A stretch of 64,000 bases of DNA from Bradyrhizobium lablabi (GCF_900141755.1 NZ_LT670844.1:7598501-7662500), one strand, 5' to 3'. Positions 28,370 to 39,306 are shown, counted from the first letter of the stretch. A program made the numbers and translations. Notes: generated by a model not told the origin, from the letters alone.

Positions 28370-28404
28370 CAACGGGGTGGCCATCATCGCGACCGCCCCG
28401 TTTT
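28370..28404 (+). terminator. Rho-independent terminator of peptide unit 3
   Basis: AACGGGG (28371-28377) with CCCCGTT, then TTTT ending 28404. The next start codon is only 22 bp further, so read-through would supply the downstream gene. Confidence 0.85.
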
Positions 28405-28426
28405 CGCCTCCAACTGTGGGGCCGAC

Positions 28427-29368
28427 ATGTCGTTATCTAGACCGATTGATATCGCGTTACGCGCGGCGTGGCTTGCTGCGCTGCTTACCGTTCTGACCGC
28501 CGTGGCCATTCCGCTCGGTGTTGCCGGGCCCGCCACCGATGCCGCGCCTGTGCAAACGCTCGAGGTCGAAGGCACGCGCTTCAAGATCACGCTCGCCGAC
28601 GGCCGCGTGCTGCGCTCGCCCGATCTCATCGGCGCCAATCTGCTGATCGATCAGGGCAACCGCGTGCTGCGTGTCCGCCTCGACGGCATCGAGCCCGACC
28701 CTGACGACAAGCGCGCCGAGGTTTCCGAGGCCGATCGGCTCTGGCTGCATAGTCTGTCGGTCGAGGCGCCGGATGGATCCTGGGAACCCGTATGCCAGGC
28801 CGGTCCTGACGGGCGGCGTCAGGCAATTCCGGTTCGCGGTCGCTTCTCGGCGGCGGATGGACGCTTCGCTGACGGCGAGGCCGGTGCGTTCGAGCTCGCC
28901 TGCACCGGCGGCGCCATGGGCAAGTGCATCCGCTTCGGTTATCACCCGTGGCAGAAGCGGGCCTGGCCGGTGTATACGCTTTCCGGGGAGGCCGTGAACG
29001 AGAAGGCCTTGCAGCAACAAACCGAGGCTTCCCCGCCGTCGTATCTGACGCTTTACAATGCGTGCCTGCGCATGGTGCGGGCGGACTACGGCGGCGACGG
29101 CAGCGGCACCACCAGGAACGGCATGCGCATCGATCTCTATGATGCGCGCAGCACCCGGGTCCCCGCGAATGATCCTCGCATGGCCTTCGAGGCCGGCTGG
29201 ACCGATGCGGGCGCCGTGTGCGTCAACCATCCGCGCGTGGTGGAGAACGTCACGCTCGCCGACATCACGGAACGCTGGCCCAGGCTCGCCGGCAAGACCG
29301 GCGCCATCTGCACGGAAGAATTCGCCCGCTCGCTCGGCGCGCTGTTGTTCAACCGTTCGGTGCCGTAG
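28427..29368 (+). CDS. Secreted ADYC-domain-like protein
   Basis: 313 residues. A hydrophobic N-terminus (AAWLAALLTVLTAVAIPLGV) predicts export or an anchor. Residues about 45-110 form a beta-rich region (VEGTRFKITLADGRVL). From about residue 150 there are six cysteines and the motif RADYGGDGSGTTRNG with IDLYD, which resembles the uncharacterised ADYC domain, except that the name-giving Cys is Gly here. Its upstream bases (TCCAACTGTGGGG) recur after terminator 2, so the array duplication once included its 5' end. Function unknown. Confidence 0.6.
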   Translation: MSLSRPIDIALRAAWLAALLTVLTAVAIPLGVAGPATDAAPVQTLEVEGTRFKITLADGRVLRSPDLIGANLLIDQGNRVLRVRLDGIEPDPDDKRAEVSEADRLWLHSLSVEAPDGSWEPVCQAGPDGRRQAIPVRGRFSAADGRFADGEAGAFELACTGGAMGKCIRFGYHPWQKRAWPVYTLSGEAVNEKALQQQTEASPPSYLTLYNACLRMVRADYGGDGSGTTRNGMRIDLYDARSTRVPANDPRMAFEAGWTDAGAVCVNHPRVVENVTLADITERWPRLAGKTGAICTEEFARSLGALLFNRSVP

Positions 29369-29414
29369 CGTGTCCGCTGCGTGATGCGGACCGGCCGCAT
29401 CCGCCGTCGACCTG

Positions 29415-30719
<1,305 letters not shown>

Positions 30720-30881
30720 CGTGAAGTCCCCGATGAGATCGTTGCGTGAACCGGCGTCTCGGGCAGGCCCTACCAATATAGGGATGGCGCGGGAAGCCGG
30801 CTGTTCAGAAGGCACCTCTTAAATGGGTATCTTATTGCTGTGTGCACTGCAAGATGGGCATTCCCGGCCCGCAATACCACC

Positions 30882-32306
30882 CTATGAGGGGGCCTGATCG
30901 GCAAGCCGGGCCAGGCATTCCTGTTTCCCCAATACTGAAAGCACGTCGAAGATGCCGGGCGAAGTGGTGCGGCCGGTCAGCGCCGCGCGCAGCGGCTGGG
31001 CCACCGCGCCGAGCTTGAGATTGTTGGCCTCGGTGAAAGCCCGCATCGCGGCTTCCGTGGTTTCCGAAGTCCAGGGGTCGACCGCTTCGAGCGCGGCACG
31101 AAGCCTGGCGATCAGCGTGCGATTTTCGTCCGTCAATACCGCAGCCGCCTTCGGCTCGATCTCGAGCGGCCGGTCGGCGAAGATGAAATAGGAGCCGTCG
31201 ATCAATTCGATCAGCGTCTTGGCGCGCTCCTTCAGGCTCGGCATCGCCTGCAGCAATTGCGCGCGCGTGGTGTCGTTGAGTTTTGCCTTGAGATCGGAAC
31301 CGTTGGGGACGTAATCCAGAACGCCTTCGAACATGGTCACGAGAGATTGATCGTCGGCGTGGCGGATATAATGGCCGTTGAGGTTTTCCAGCTTGGCGAA
31401 ATCGAACCGCGCCGCCGAGCGGCCGATGCCGGAGAGGTCGAAGGCTGCGATCATCTCGTCGGTGGAAAATATCTCCTGGTCGCCATGGCTCCATCCGAGC
31501 CGGACCAGATAGTTGCGCAGCGCCGCCGGCAAATAGCCGAGCGCGCGATAGGCCTCGACACCCAGCGCGCCATGGCGTTTTGACAGCTTCGAGCCGTCGG
31601 GGCCGTGGATCAGCGGAATATGCGACATGTTCGGAATGTCCCATCCGAGCGCGTCGTAGATCTGCTTCTGGCGCGCGGCGTTGATCAAATGGTCGTCGCC
31701 GCGGATGACGTGGGTGACGCCCATGTCGTGGTCGTCGACCACGACCGCGAGCATATAGGTCGGATTGCCGTCGGCGCGCAGCAGGATGAGATCGTCGAGG
31801 GTCTCGTTCTGCCAGACCACGCGGCCCTGGACCTGATCCTCGATCACGGTCTCACCGGTCAACGGCGCCTTGAGGCGGATCGCGGGCGGCACACCAAGGG
31901 GCGCTTCGGAAGGGTCGCGGTCGCGCCATAACCCGTTATAGAGACGGGTGCGGCCCTCGGCCCGCGCCTTCTTGCGCATATCGTCGAGCTCATCCGGGGT
32001 GGCATAGCAGCGGTAGGCCTTGCCGCTGGCGAGCAGTTGTTCCGCCACCTCGCGGTGGCGCGCGGCCCGGGAGAACTGGTAGATGACCTCGCCGTCCCAA
32101 TCGAGCTCGAGCCATTTCAAGCCGTCCAGGATGGCCGCAATCGCCTCCTTGGTCGATCGCTCCCGGTCGGTGTCCTCGATCCGCAGCAGCATCTTGCCGC
32201 CGAGCTTGCGCGCGTAGAGCCAGTTGAACAGCGCCGTGCGGGCTCCTCCGATATGGAGAAAGCCGGTCGGCGAGGGGGCGAAGCGGGTGACGACGGGAGC
32301 GGTCAT
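30882..32306 (-). CDS. gltX: Glutamyl-tRNA synthetase
   Basis: Class I aminoacyl-tRNA synthetase charging tRNA-Glu. HIGH-type motif in [18 protein letters not shown] (residues 12-29), zinc-region-like [21 protein letters not shown]-type loop in [13 protein letters not shown], and an anticodon-binding C-terminal domain. 474 residues. Located between gltA and the divergent glnS. Confidence 0.97.
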   Translation of the reverse strand: MTAPVVTRFAPSPTGFLHIGGARTALFNWLYARKLGGKMLLRIEDTDRERSTKEAIAAILDGLKWLELDWDGEVIYQFSRAARHREVAEQLLASGKAYRCYATPDELDDMRKKARAEGRTRLYNGLWRDRDPSEAPLGVPPAIRLKAPLTGETVIEDQVQGRVVWQNETLDDLILLRADGNPTYMLAVVVDDHDMGVTHVIRGDDHLINAARQKQIYDALGWDIPNMSHIPLIHGPDGSKLSKRHGALGVEAYRALGYLPAALRNYLVRLGWSHGDQEIFSTDEMIAAFDLSGIGRSAARFDFAKLENLNGHYIRHADDQSLVTMFEGVLDYVPNGSDLKAKLNDTTRAQLLQAMPSLKERAKTLIELIDGSYFIFADRPLEIEPKAAAVLTDENRTLIARLRAALEAVDPWTSETTEAAMRAFTEANNLKLGAVAQPLRAALTGRTTSPGIFDVLSVLGKQECLARLADQAPS

Positions 32307-32443
32307 TACGGGAGCAGGTCGCGGACAAAAGGGGCATGCCAGAGGCGCGGTGGTGTATAGCAGGAACTATGCATAACTAAAGCCTTCCTTAGGGGGTGCG
32401 GATTTGGCAGAACGTCCGCATGAATCCCGAACTGGACATGAGA

Positions 32444-34126
32444 ATGACGACAGAACCGGTAGCGGCAGAGGCGGGGCGCGATTTCATTCGCGACATCGTC
32501 CAGGCCGACCTCGACAGCCATAGACACAGCGTGATCGTGACGCGCTTCCCGCCGGAGCCGAACGGCTATTTGCATATCGGGCACGCCAAGTCGATCGCGC
32601 TCAATTTCGGCATCGCGCAGGAGTTTTCCGGCCGCTGCCATCTGCGGTTCGACGATACCAATCCCACCAAAGAAGAGCAGGAATATATCGATTCCATCCA
32701 GGCCGACGTGCACTGGCTCGGCTACGACTGGGGCAAGAACCTGTTCTATGCCTCCGATTATTTCGAGCGGCTTTACGAGTGGGCGGAGATCTTGATCCGC
32801 AACGGCGACGCCTATGTCGACGACCAGTCGCAGGAAGAGATCCGGCTCACGCGGGGCACGCTGACAGAGCCCGGCAAGAACAGTCCGTTTCGCGACCGCC
32901 CGGTTGCGGAAAATCTCGACCTGTTTCGCCGCATGAAAGCCGGCGAATTTCCAAACGGCGCGCGCGTGCTGCGCGCCAAGATCGACATGTCCTCGGGCAA
33001 CATCAATCTGCGCGACCCCGTGCTCTATCGCATCCTGCACGCGACGCATCCGCGCACCGGCGACAAATGGTCGATCTATCCGAGCTATGATTACGCCCAC
33101 GGCCAGTCGGACGCGATCGAGGGCATCACCCATTCGATCTGCACGCTGGAATTCGAGGACCACCGGCCGCTTTACGACTGGCTGCTCGACAAGCTGCCGG
33201 TGCCCTCGAAACCGCACCAGTATGAATTCGCGCGGCTCAATCTGACCTATACGCTGTTGTCCAAGCGCGTGCTGACAGAGCTCGTGCGCGGTGGCCACGT
33301 CTCGGGCTGGGACGATCCGCGCATGCCGACGATCGCCGGATTGAAACGCCGCGGCGTGCCGCCGGCCGCGATCCGCGAATTCGTCAAGCGCATCGGGGTT
33401 GCCAAGGCCAACAGCGTCGTCGACGTCAACATGCTGGAATTCTCGATCCGCGAGGCTCTCAACAAGACGTCACTGCGGCGCATGGCCGTGCTGCGGCCGC
33501 TGAAAGTCGTGATCGAGAATTATCCGGAAGGGATGAGCGAAGAGATCGAGGCGCAAAACCATCCGGACGATCCCGCCGCCGGCACCCGCCGGATCGCGTT
33601 CGGCCGCGAGCTCTTCATCGAGCGCGACGATTTCATGGAAAACCCGCCGAAGAAGTTTTTCAGGCTTTCGCCGGGAACCGAAGTCCGGCTGCGCTACGCC
33701 TATTTTATCACGTGCCGCGAGGTCGTGAAAAATGCCGCCGGCGAGGTGATCGAACTGCGCTGCACCTACGATCCCGCAACCCGCGGCGGCAATGCGCCCG
33801 ACGGACGCAAGGTCAAGGCCACCATGCACTGGCTGCCGGCGGCCCAGTCGGTGCCGGCCGAAATCCGCATCTACAACCAGTTGTTCTCAAAACCCACACC
33901 GGACGCCGCTAATTTCGCCGCCGATCTCAACCCGCAATCGCTGGAAATTCTGCACGACGCGCGGGTCGAGCCGGCGATCGCTGAAGCCAATTCGCCCGAA
34001 CCGATGCAGTTCGAGCGGCAGGGCTATTTTGTCAAAGACAAGGACTCGACGCCGGATCACCTCGTGTTCAACCGCACCATCGGCTTGCGCGACACCTTTG
34101 CGAAGGAAGTCGGCGGGAAGGGGTGA
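32444..34126 (+). CDS. glnS: Glutaminyl-tRNA synthetase
   Basis: Charges tRNA-Gln directly. [17 protein letters not shown] holds the HIGH motif, [16 protein letters not shown] follows, and [11 protein letters not shown] is the KMSKS equivalent. The beta-barrel anticodon domain includes [10 protein letters not shown] and ends [12 protein letters not shown] place the start at 32444 ([11 protein letters not shown], 560 residues); ATGs at 32420 and 32438 are alternatives. Many alphaproteobacteria lack GlnRS and use GatCAB amidation, so its presence implies acquisition in this lineage. Divergent from gltX. Confidence 0.93.
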   Translation: MTTEPVAAEAGRDFIRDIVQADLDSHRHSVIVTRFPPEPNGYLHIGHAKSIALNFGIAQEFSGRCHLRFDDTNPTKEEQEYIDSIQADVHWLGYDWGKNLFYASDYFERLYEWAEILIRNGDAYVDDQSQEEIRLTRGTLTEPGKNSPFRDRPVAENLDLFRRMKAGEFPNGARVLRAKIDMSSGNINLRDPVLYRILHATHPRTGDKWSIYPSYDYAHGQSDAIEGITHSICTLEFEDHRPLYDWLLDKLPVPSKPHQYEFARLNLTYTLLSKRVLTELVRGGHVSGWDDPRMPTIAGLKRRGVPPAAIREFVKRIGVAKANSVVDVNMLEFSIREALNKTSLRRMAVLRPLKVVIENYPEGMSEEIEAQNHPDDPAAGTRRIAFGRELFIERDDFMENPPKKFFRLSPGTEVRLRYAYFITCREVVKNAAGEVIELRCTYDPATRGGNAPDGRKVKATMHWLPAAQSVPAEIRIYNQLFSKPTPDAANFAADLNPQSLEILHDARVEPAIAEANSPEPMQFERQGYFVKDKDSTPDHLVFNRTIGLRDTFAKEVGGKG

Positions 34127-34152
34127 TCCTGCGCGAGCGATCTTTTTTTGAT

Positions 34153-34273
34153 CGTCATTGCGAGGAGCCAACGGGTCGCGCGGACGCGCGCCCGATGACA
34201 GGCTCCGCGACGAAGCAATCCAGCTTTCTTCGGTTCTCCAAAGCTGGTTTGCTTCGCTTGGCTTGCAATAGCC
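34153..34273. repeat. CGTCATTGCGAG repeat, copy 1
   Basis: Begins CGTCATTGCGAGGAGCCAAC, continues with GATGACAGGCTCCGCGACG and AAGCAATCCAG, and ends with a decayed TTGCAATAG arm. A second copy is at 50975-51093 and a fragment at 49814-49838. It lies between glnS and the convergent tetR gene. Confidence 0.85.
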
Positions 34274-34294
34274 AGTTTGAACGGCCGCCAGCCG

Positions 34295-34939
34295 TTATGC
34301 AACGGTCGGGAGAAGGCGCTCCACTTCTTCCCGCAGGTCCGCGATCGCCTTGCGATCGCCCGAGAGATGCCGCAGCAGGCATCGCTGGAAGAGTCCATCA
34401 AACAGCGCATAGAGAGCGCCCCGGGAGACGACAGGCTGTCGGCCACCAAGTGAGGCGAAGCGGGACGCGACGCGCCACACCATATCTTCCAGGCTCTTGT
34501 CGATCTCGGCGACGTCGTCGCGAAAGGCCTCTTCAAACAGAGACTGCGAGCGAAGGTCGTACCAGAGGCGATGCATCCGCGCCTCGTCGCGAACCGTCTC
34601 GCCGAGCTTTTCCAGAAAACCCTTCATCAGTTCGTCGCGGCTCTGCGCGCTCGACGTGACCTGGTCGTAACGCGTGACGCACTTCGCCTTGTAGTGACGA
34701 ACGCAACAGCAGATCAGGTCGACCTTGTCGCTGAAGTAATAGTGCAGCACGCCGTGCGTAAACTCGGATTTCTGCGCGATCTCGCGCAGGCTGGTCCTCG
34801 CATAGCCGAGTTCGGCCAATGTTTCCAACGCGGCTTCGGCAAGTTCGATTCGTCGCGCACTGAATTTGTCGACACGCGAGCGCTCGATTCGATCCGAGGG
34901 CCTATTCGGCCGTCTCGTCGTTTCAATTTTCCGCTGCAT
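34295..34939 (-). CDS. TetR-family transcriptional regulator
   Basis: 214 residues from M at 34939 (MQRKIETTRRPNR). HTH region: RIELAEAALETLAELGYART, then SLREIAQKSEFTHGVLHYYF-type recognition helix (residues about 52-70). The C-terminal ligand domain has LWYDLRSQSLFEEAF and resembles regulators of fatty-acid or xenobiotic breakdown. Divergent from an SDR / acyl-CoA ligase operon that it probably controls. Confidence 0.9.
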   Translation of the reverse strand: MQRKIETTRRPNRPSDRIERSRVDKFSARRIELAEAALETLAELGYARTSLREIAQKSEFTHGVLHYYFSDKVDLICCCVRHYKAKCVTRYDQVTSSAQSRDELMKGFLEKLGETVRDEARMHRLWYDLRSQSLFEEAFRDDVAEIDKSLEDMVWRVASRFASLGGRQPVVSRGALYALFDGLFQRCLLRHLSGDRKAIADLREEVERLLPTVA

Positions 34940-35306
34940 CACTCCGGATTCTTTGCGCACGCCTAAACTCCGAATCACCGCGTCACCTCGGCAGCAATCA
35001 TGCCCCGAAGCGCCCTGCGAAATCATCCTCCACCCTCGTGGTTCAAGGATTACTTGACAAGTGTATAGATTTTGGACAATCGTCAAGATATTCTTGGGCA
35101 AGTGTCAAGTTTCCAAGCATCGCAGCCGGAAGAAGCTGCGCACGGGGAGGAAGAGCAGGCAGCACACCAGCGCTACCCAACCGTTCATTCCGGTCAGCCG
35201 ACAGTCTTTTCTGATGAGCAACAGGCTCGCCCACCGGGCGGCATCCTGACCGCTCGGCAGGCAGCGGCGCGTCACAACAATGAAATCATGAAGGGAGGAG
35301 TATACG
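34940..35306. promoter_or_regulatory. Divergent control region of tetR and the SDR operon
   Basis: 367 bp without a convincing gene. Two short palindromes, CTTGACAAG (35053-35061) and CTTGGGCAAG (35093-35102), flank an AT-rich stretch (TATAGATTTTGG). This is the likely promoter and TetR operator area. The SDR start has a strong GGGAGGAG just upstream. The rest shows nothing I can name. Confidence 0.45.
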
Positions 35307-36110
35307 ATGGGTGAAAAAAGTCTGGCAGGCCGCAAGGCTCTGGTCACTGGCGGCGCGCGAGGCATCGGCGCTGCGATCGCAGCGGCGCTTGCGAATGCCG
35401 GCGCTTCCGTGATGATCGGCGACATTCTCGCCGATCTCGGCAAGCAAACCGCCGGCCGTCTTGCAGAAACAGGCGCCAAAACCGGCTTTGTGGAACTGAA
35501 CGTCACCGACGACGCGCAATGGGAAACGGCTGTCGCAGCCACCATCGCCACACTCGGTGGTTACGACATTCTGATCAACAATGCAGGCATCGAGATTACC
35601 TCGCTCGTCGTCGATCTTAAGGCTGAGGATCTGCGCCGGATGTGCGACGTCAACATCGTCGGCACCGGTCTCGGTATGAAGCATGCGTTTCGTGCGATGC
35701 GGCCTGGGGGGAGTGCAGGAGCCGGCGGCGCCATCGTCAATATCGCCTCGGTCGCGGCCACGATCGCATTCCCGGCCATTGCCGGGTACTCCGGCACTAA
35801 ATCGGCTGTTGACCGCATGACGCGGGTCGCCGCGATGGAAGCGGGCAAGCTGGGTTACGGCGTGCGGATCAACTGTCTCTATCCCGGACTTGTCCCCACC
35901 GACATGGGCATGCAACTGGCCAACGACATCGTCGCCGCAGGACTCGCACCCGACGTCGCCGCCGCCGTCGCCTCGGTCGTCGAGCAGACGCCGCTTGGCC
36001 GGTTGGGCGAGGTCGGCGACATGGCCGACGCCGCTGTTTTCCTTTGCTCCAACGAGGCGCGCTTCATCACGGGTGCCGGCTTGCCGGTCGACGGCGGCAT
36101 GGGCATGTAA
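35307..36110 (+). CDS. Short-chain dehydrogenase/reductase
   Basis: NAD(P)-dependent oxidoreductase of the classical SDR family, 267 residues. The Rossmann motif VTGGARGIGAA is at residues 13-23, NNAGIEI about 91-97, and the catalytic Y-x3-K in GYSGTKSAVDRM. The C-terminal FITGAGLPVDGGMGM matches the family. ATG 35307 follows GGGAGGAG. First gene of an operon with a saccharopine-dehydrogenase-like gene and an acyl-CoA ligase. The substrate is not evident from sequence. Confidence 0.93.
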   Translation: MGEKSLAGRKALVTGGARGIGAAIAAALANAGASVMIGDILADLGKQTAGRLAETGAKTGFVELNVTDDAQWETAVAATIATLGGYDILINNAGIEITSLVVDLKAEDLRRMCDVNIVGTGLGMKHAFRAMRPGGSAGAGGAIVNIASVAATIAFPAIAGYSGTKSAVDRMTRVAAMEAGKLGYGVRINCLYPGLVPTDMGMQLANDIVAAGLAPDVAAAVASVVEQTPLGRLGEVGDMADAAVFLCSNEARFITGAGLPVDGGMGM

Positions 36111-36151
36111 ATCGCCAAACGCAAAGAATAGAAATTCGGGAGGATATGAAC

Positions 36152-37273
36152 ATGAGCGAGAAAAAACCTGTCGTCGTCTATGGTGTTTCTGGCTACACGG
36201 GGCGTCTGGTTTGTGAATATCTGCGGGAATACAACATTCCCTTTATTGCCGCCGGCCGCGACGCCGCCAAAGTGAAAGCGGTTGTCGAAAAAATTCCCGG
36301 CATCGAGACCGCGGACTACGAAGTCGCCGAGGTTGAGCACACAGTCGAAGCGCTGACTAAGCTGTTCAAGGGCGCGAAGGTCGTGAGCAATATGGTCGGC
36401 CCATTTATCAAGTATGGTCCGGAGGTTGTCGAAGCCTGTCTTGCGGCCGGCTGTCATTATTCTGATACGACCGGCGAACAGGACTGGGTGCTGCTAGCGC
36501 AGGAACGCTGGGGGACAAAATTTGCGGAAAAAGGATTGCTGCTCGCGCCCAACGTCGCGCAGATGTACACAACAGGAGAAATCGCAGCGAACATATGCCT
36601 CGAAACGCCCGGGCTCGATACGCTCGATATCCTGGTCCTGTGGAAGGGCTTCCCCACCTATGCCTCGACGCAGACGATTTTCACCATCCTCAAGGCGAAC
36701 TGGTACTACCTCGTCCAGAACAAATTTGTTGAATGGGATGTCACTGCCAATTTCGAGGTCAACGTTCCCGGTCAGCATGAGGGCGCCATCGCCGTGCCGT
36801 GGGGCGGCACTGCGCATCCGGTCTGGTTCAAGAACGATCCGCGCGTGTCGAACTGCAGGGTGCTCGGCGGCGTCATGCAGCGGGACGTTATGTTGGGCGT
36901 GGTTCAAACCCAGGAGATGGTGAAACAGAAAATCAAGCCGCTTCCGCCCGACCAGCAAGAGAAGGCGCTGGCCGATATAGCGGCGACGCTGCAAGCAACC
37001 ATGCCGCCGCGCGAGAATCCGCGCATCAATACCTCGATCGACTCCGTCTATGCGTCGGGACCGCTTGGTCGCGCCCATTGCGTGATCCACGGAAATTGCA
37101 ACTACAAGCAGACCGGAATGCTGCAGGCCTACGCCGCATTCTCGCTGCTGCAGGCTGCTCCCAAGAAGGTTGGCTTTGCCTCCGCCTGTCAGGCGTTCGG
37201 GCATCGGGAACTGCTGGGCCAGTTGCGAAGCTTCGGACTGGTGATGAACCCAATTCTGACGGTTCACAATTGA
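36152..37273 (+). CDS. Saccharopine-dehydrogenase-like NAD(P)-binding protein
   Basis: 373 residues. The GGGAGGA at 36138-36144 favours the ATG at 36152 (MSEKKPVVVYG) over the one at 36146. The N-terminus VVVYGVSGYTGRLVCEYL is a Rossmann nucleotide site, and VSNMVGPFIKYGPEVVEACL plus HYSDTTGEQDW are typical of the saccharopine dehydrogenase fold. The C-terminal half (about 180-373) has no lysine-pathway context. Position between an SDR and an acyl-CoA ligase suggests a redox step in breakdown of a carboxylic acid; this is inference. Confidence 0.8.
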   Translation: MSEKKPVVVYGVSGYTGRLVCEYLREYNIPFIAAGRDAAKVKAVVEKIPGIETADYEVAEVEHTVEALTKLFKGAKVVSNMVGPFIKYGPEVVEACLAAGCHYSDTTGEQDWVLLAQERWGTKFAEKGLLLAPNVAQMYTTGEIAANICLETPGLDTLDILVLWKGFPTYASTQTIFTILKANWYYLVQNKFVEWDVTANFEVNVPGQHEGAIAVPWGGTAHPVWFKNDPRVSNCRVLGGVMQRDVMLGVVQTQEMVKQKIKPLPPDQQEKALADIAATLQATMPPRENPRINTSIDSVYASGPLGRAHCVIHGNCNYKQTGMLQAYAAFSLLQAAPKKVGFASACQAFGHRELLGQLRSFGLVMNPILTVHN

Positions 37274-37332
37274 TGCAACCGGTGGCGCGTACGACCGCGC
37301 CACCCGCCTTCTTTCCGGGAGGGAGGTAGTCC

Positions 37333-38871
37333 GTGCGGCTTGTCGACTATTTGGATAAGGGCGCGTCGCTTGGTGCTGATGCGCCATGTCTGACCATGGA
37401 CGGAAAGGACCTGAGCTATGGTGACGTGCAGCGCCTTAGCTATCGGATCGCACGCGGGCTCGCCAATTCCGGCACTAGCCCCGGGGAGAAAGTCGCGATC
37501 CTGTCCGGCAACGATCCGACCGCCTTTGCCTGCGTATTCGGCATTTCGCGCGCCGGAGCTGTCTGGTGTCCGATCAATCCACGCAACGAGGCGGCAGAAA
37601 ACCAGTTCATTCTCGATGCGTCCGATTGCAGCCTGTTGCTGTTTCACAGCGGCTTCGCGCCGATGGTCGACAAATTAAGGTCTCATCTGCCGAAGCTGCG
37701 CAAGCTCGTATGTCTCGACACCGAGATATCTTTCGCGCCGTCGTTCGAGCGTTGGCTTGCCGATGTCGACGGCCAGCCCTTTCAGCTCGATCCCGTTGAT
37801 GATCTTGCGCTCATACCCGGCACCGGCGGAACGACCGGCAAACCCAAAGGCGTGATGCTCTCGGGACGCAACATCGAAACGATGACTGCGCTGACCCTGA
37901 TGGGCTATCCGTTCAAGGGGCGCCCGACCTATCTGGCGCTGGCGCCGCTGCCGCATGCTGCCGGTGTGCTGTGCTTTCCCATCATGGCGCTCGGAGGCAG
38001 GGTGGTTATCATGCATCATCCAGACATCGGCGAATTCCTCGATCTGATCGCACGCTACCGGGTCACGCACACGTTCCTTCCGCCAACCGTCATCTACATG
38101 CTGCTGGATCATCCGAAGCTCGAAGGCGCTGATCTCGGCTCGCTGCAATGCTTCTGGTACGGCGCGGCCCCGATTTCGGTGGTGCGCCTGACCGAGGCGC
38201 TGGAAAAGATCGGCCCGATGGCACAGCTCTTTGGGCAGACCGAAGCACCGATGATGATCTCGATGATGCCGCCTGAGGACCATTACAATGCCGACGGTTC
38301 GATCGCGACTGAACGTTTGTCGTCGGCGGGCCGTGTCGGGCCGCTGGTTCGGGTCGGCATCATGGATGGCGAGGGCAATCTGATGCCGGCCGGAGAACGC
38401 GGCGAAATCGTCGTTCGTGGGTCGCTGGTGATGGATGGGTACTACAAGAACGCCGAAGCAACGGCGGAGGCCTCCGTGCACGGCTGGCATCATACGGGTG
38501 ATATCGGATACCTGGACGCGGACAATTTTCTTTACATCGTCGATCGCGCAAAAGACATGATCATTACCGGCGGCTTCAACGTCTATTCCGTCGAGGTTGA
38601 GAACGCCCTTCAGGCCCACGAAACCATTCAGGATTGTGCCGTCATCGGTTTGCCGGACGAGAAGTGGGGCGAACGCGTTGTCGCCGTGGTGCAGCCGAGA
38701 GCAGGACGCACCGTCGATGTCGCCGCGGTATCGGCCTTCGTGAAGCAGCGGGTCGGGAGCGTCAAAACGCCCAAGCAGATTGAAGTCTGGGATGACCTTC
38801 CGCGTTCCAAAGTAGGCAAGGTGCTGAAATCCGAGATCCGCGCCAGGATGCTGGCGAACGGGAAGACATGA
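37333..38871 (+). CDS. Acyl-CoA synthetase (AMP-binding family)
   Basis: Activates a carboxylic acid to its CoA ester via acyl-AMP. The start is GTG at 37333 with GGGAGGGAGG upstream; 512 residues. P-loop LIPGTGGTTGKPKGVML (about residues 157-173), FGQTEAPMM, YKNAEATAEA, GWHHTGDIGYLD and the C-terminal hinge with DRAKDMIITGGFNVY; the catalytic Lys is in PRSKVGKVLKSE. Substrate unknown. The stop overlaps the next ATG (38868), the start of a thiolase remnant. Confidence 0.95.
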   Translation: MRLVDYLDKGASLGADAPCLTMDGKDLSYGDVQRLSYRIARGLANSGTSPGEKVAILSGNDPTAFACVFGISRAGAVWCPINPRNEAAENQFILDASDCSLLLFHSGFAPMVDKLRSHLPKLRKLVCLDTEISFAPSFERWLADVDGQPFQLDPVDDLALIPGTGGTTGKPKGVMLSGRNIETMTALTLMGYPFKGRPTYLALAPLPHAAGVLCFPIMALGGRVVIMHHPDIGEFLDLIARYRVTHTFLPPTVIYMLLDHPKLEGADLGSLQCFWYGAAPISVVRLTEALEKIGPMAQLFGQTEAPMMISMMPPEDHYNADGSIATERLSSAGRVGPLVRVGIMDGEGNLMPAGERGEIVVRGSLVMDGYYKNAEATAEASVHGWHHTGDIGYLDADNFLYIVDRAKDMIITGGFNVYSVEVENALQAHETIQDCAVIGLPDEKWGERVVAVVQPRAGRTVDVAAVSAFVKQRVGSVKTPKQIEVWDDLPRSKVGKVLKSEIRARMLANGKT

Positions 38872-38933
38872 CGACGGATCAGCAAGTACTCGTCGCAGGG
38901 GTCGGCATGACCCGCACCAGCAAGATTGGAAAA
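38868..38933 (+). pseudogene. 5' remnant of a thiolase gene
   Basis: ATG 38868 overlaps the acyl-CoA ligase stop by 4 bp (ATGA), as expected for the next gene of the operon. The first ~20 codons read like the start of an SCP2-type thiolase (QQVLVAGVGMTRTSKIG). After about 38933 the frame continues only as low-complexity Thr/Arg sequence, antisense to the neighbouring secreted-protein gene. I conclude that the operon was cut here by deletion or rearrangement. The breakpoint is approximate. Confidence 0.6.
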
Positions 38934-38970
38934 TGGCTCATCGAGCAAGCAGCAATCACGAGTACGCCAC

Positions 38971-39306
38971 CTAAAAGCAGTACCCGTAAAGCCCGCACAC
39001 ATAGGGCAGCCGGACGGCGTATCCTACGTAAGGCCCGCCGTAATACGGGCCGGGGTAATACCACGACCACGACGAACCGTAATTATAGATGCCGCGATTC
39101 CACGGCGGGTTCGGAAGCAGATTGTACGGGATGATCGGAGCCACATATTCGCGTGCGCGATAAGCCTCGACGCGGGCCTCGACACGAACTTCCGAAGGCT
39201 CCGCGAAAATCGCTCCCAGCCGGCTCTGGGTCGGAAGATCGGCGGCGCTTGCGGTCATCGCGGTGACGGCGGTAGCGAAGACGGACAGCATGATCCGGCG
39301 CGACAT
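38971..39306 (-). CDS. Small secreted protein of unknown function, Tyr/Gly/Pro-rich
   Basis: 111 residues with a signal peptide (MSRRIMLSVFATAVTAM ... ASAAD). The mature part has an Arg/Glu-rich helix (EVRVEARVEAYRARE) and a C-terminal segment rich in Tyr, Gly and Pro (SSWSWYYPGPYYGG), ending LYGYCF with two cysteines. Small proteins of this composition are common in Bradyrhizobium. Location in the periplasm or envelope is inferred. Confidence 0.75.
   Translation of the reverse strand: MSRRIMLSVFATAVTAMTASAADLPTQSRLGAIFAEPSEVRVEARVEAYRAREYVAPIIPYNLLPNPPWNRGIYNYGSSWSWYYPGPYYGGPYVGYAVRLPYVCGLYGYCF

Noticed and set aside
24006..28404. Peptide array as a RiPP or bacteriocin cluster
   Set aside because: No modifying enzyme, peptidase-ABC exporter or immunity gene nearby; Sec-type signal peptides instead of RiPP leaders.
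38934..39134. Continuation of the thiolase frame as a novel Thr/Arg-rich protein
   Set aside because: Antisense to the secreted Tyr-rich gene and of low complexity; only the first ~20 codons resemble a protein family.
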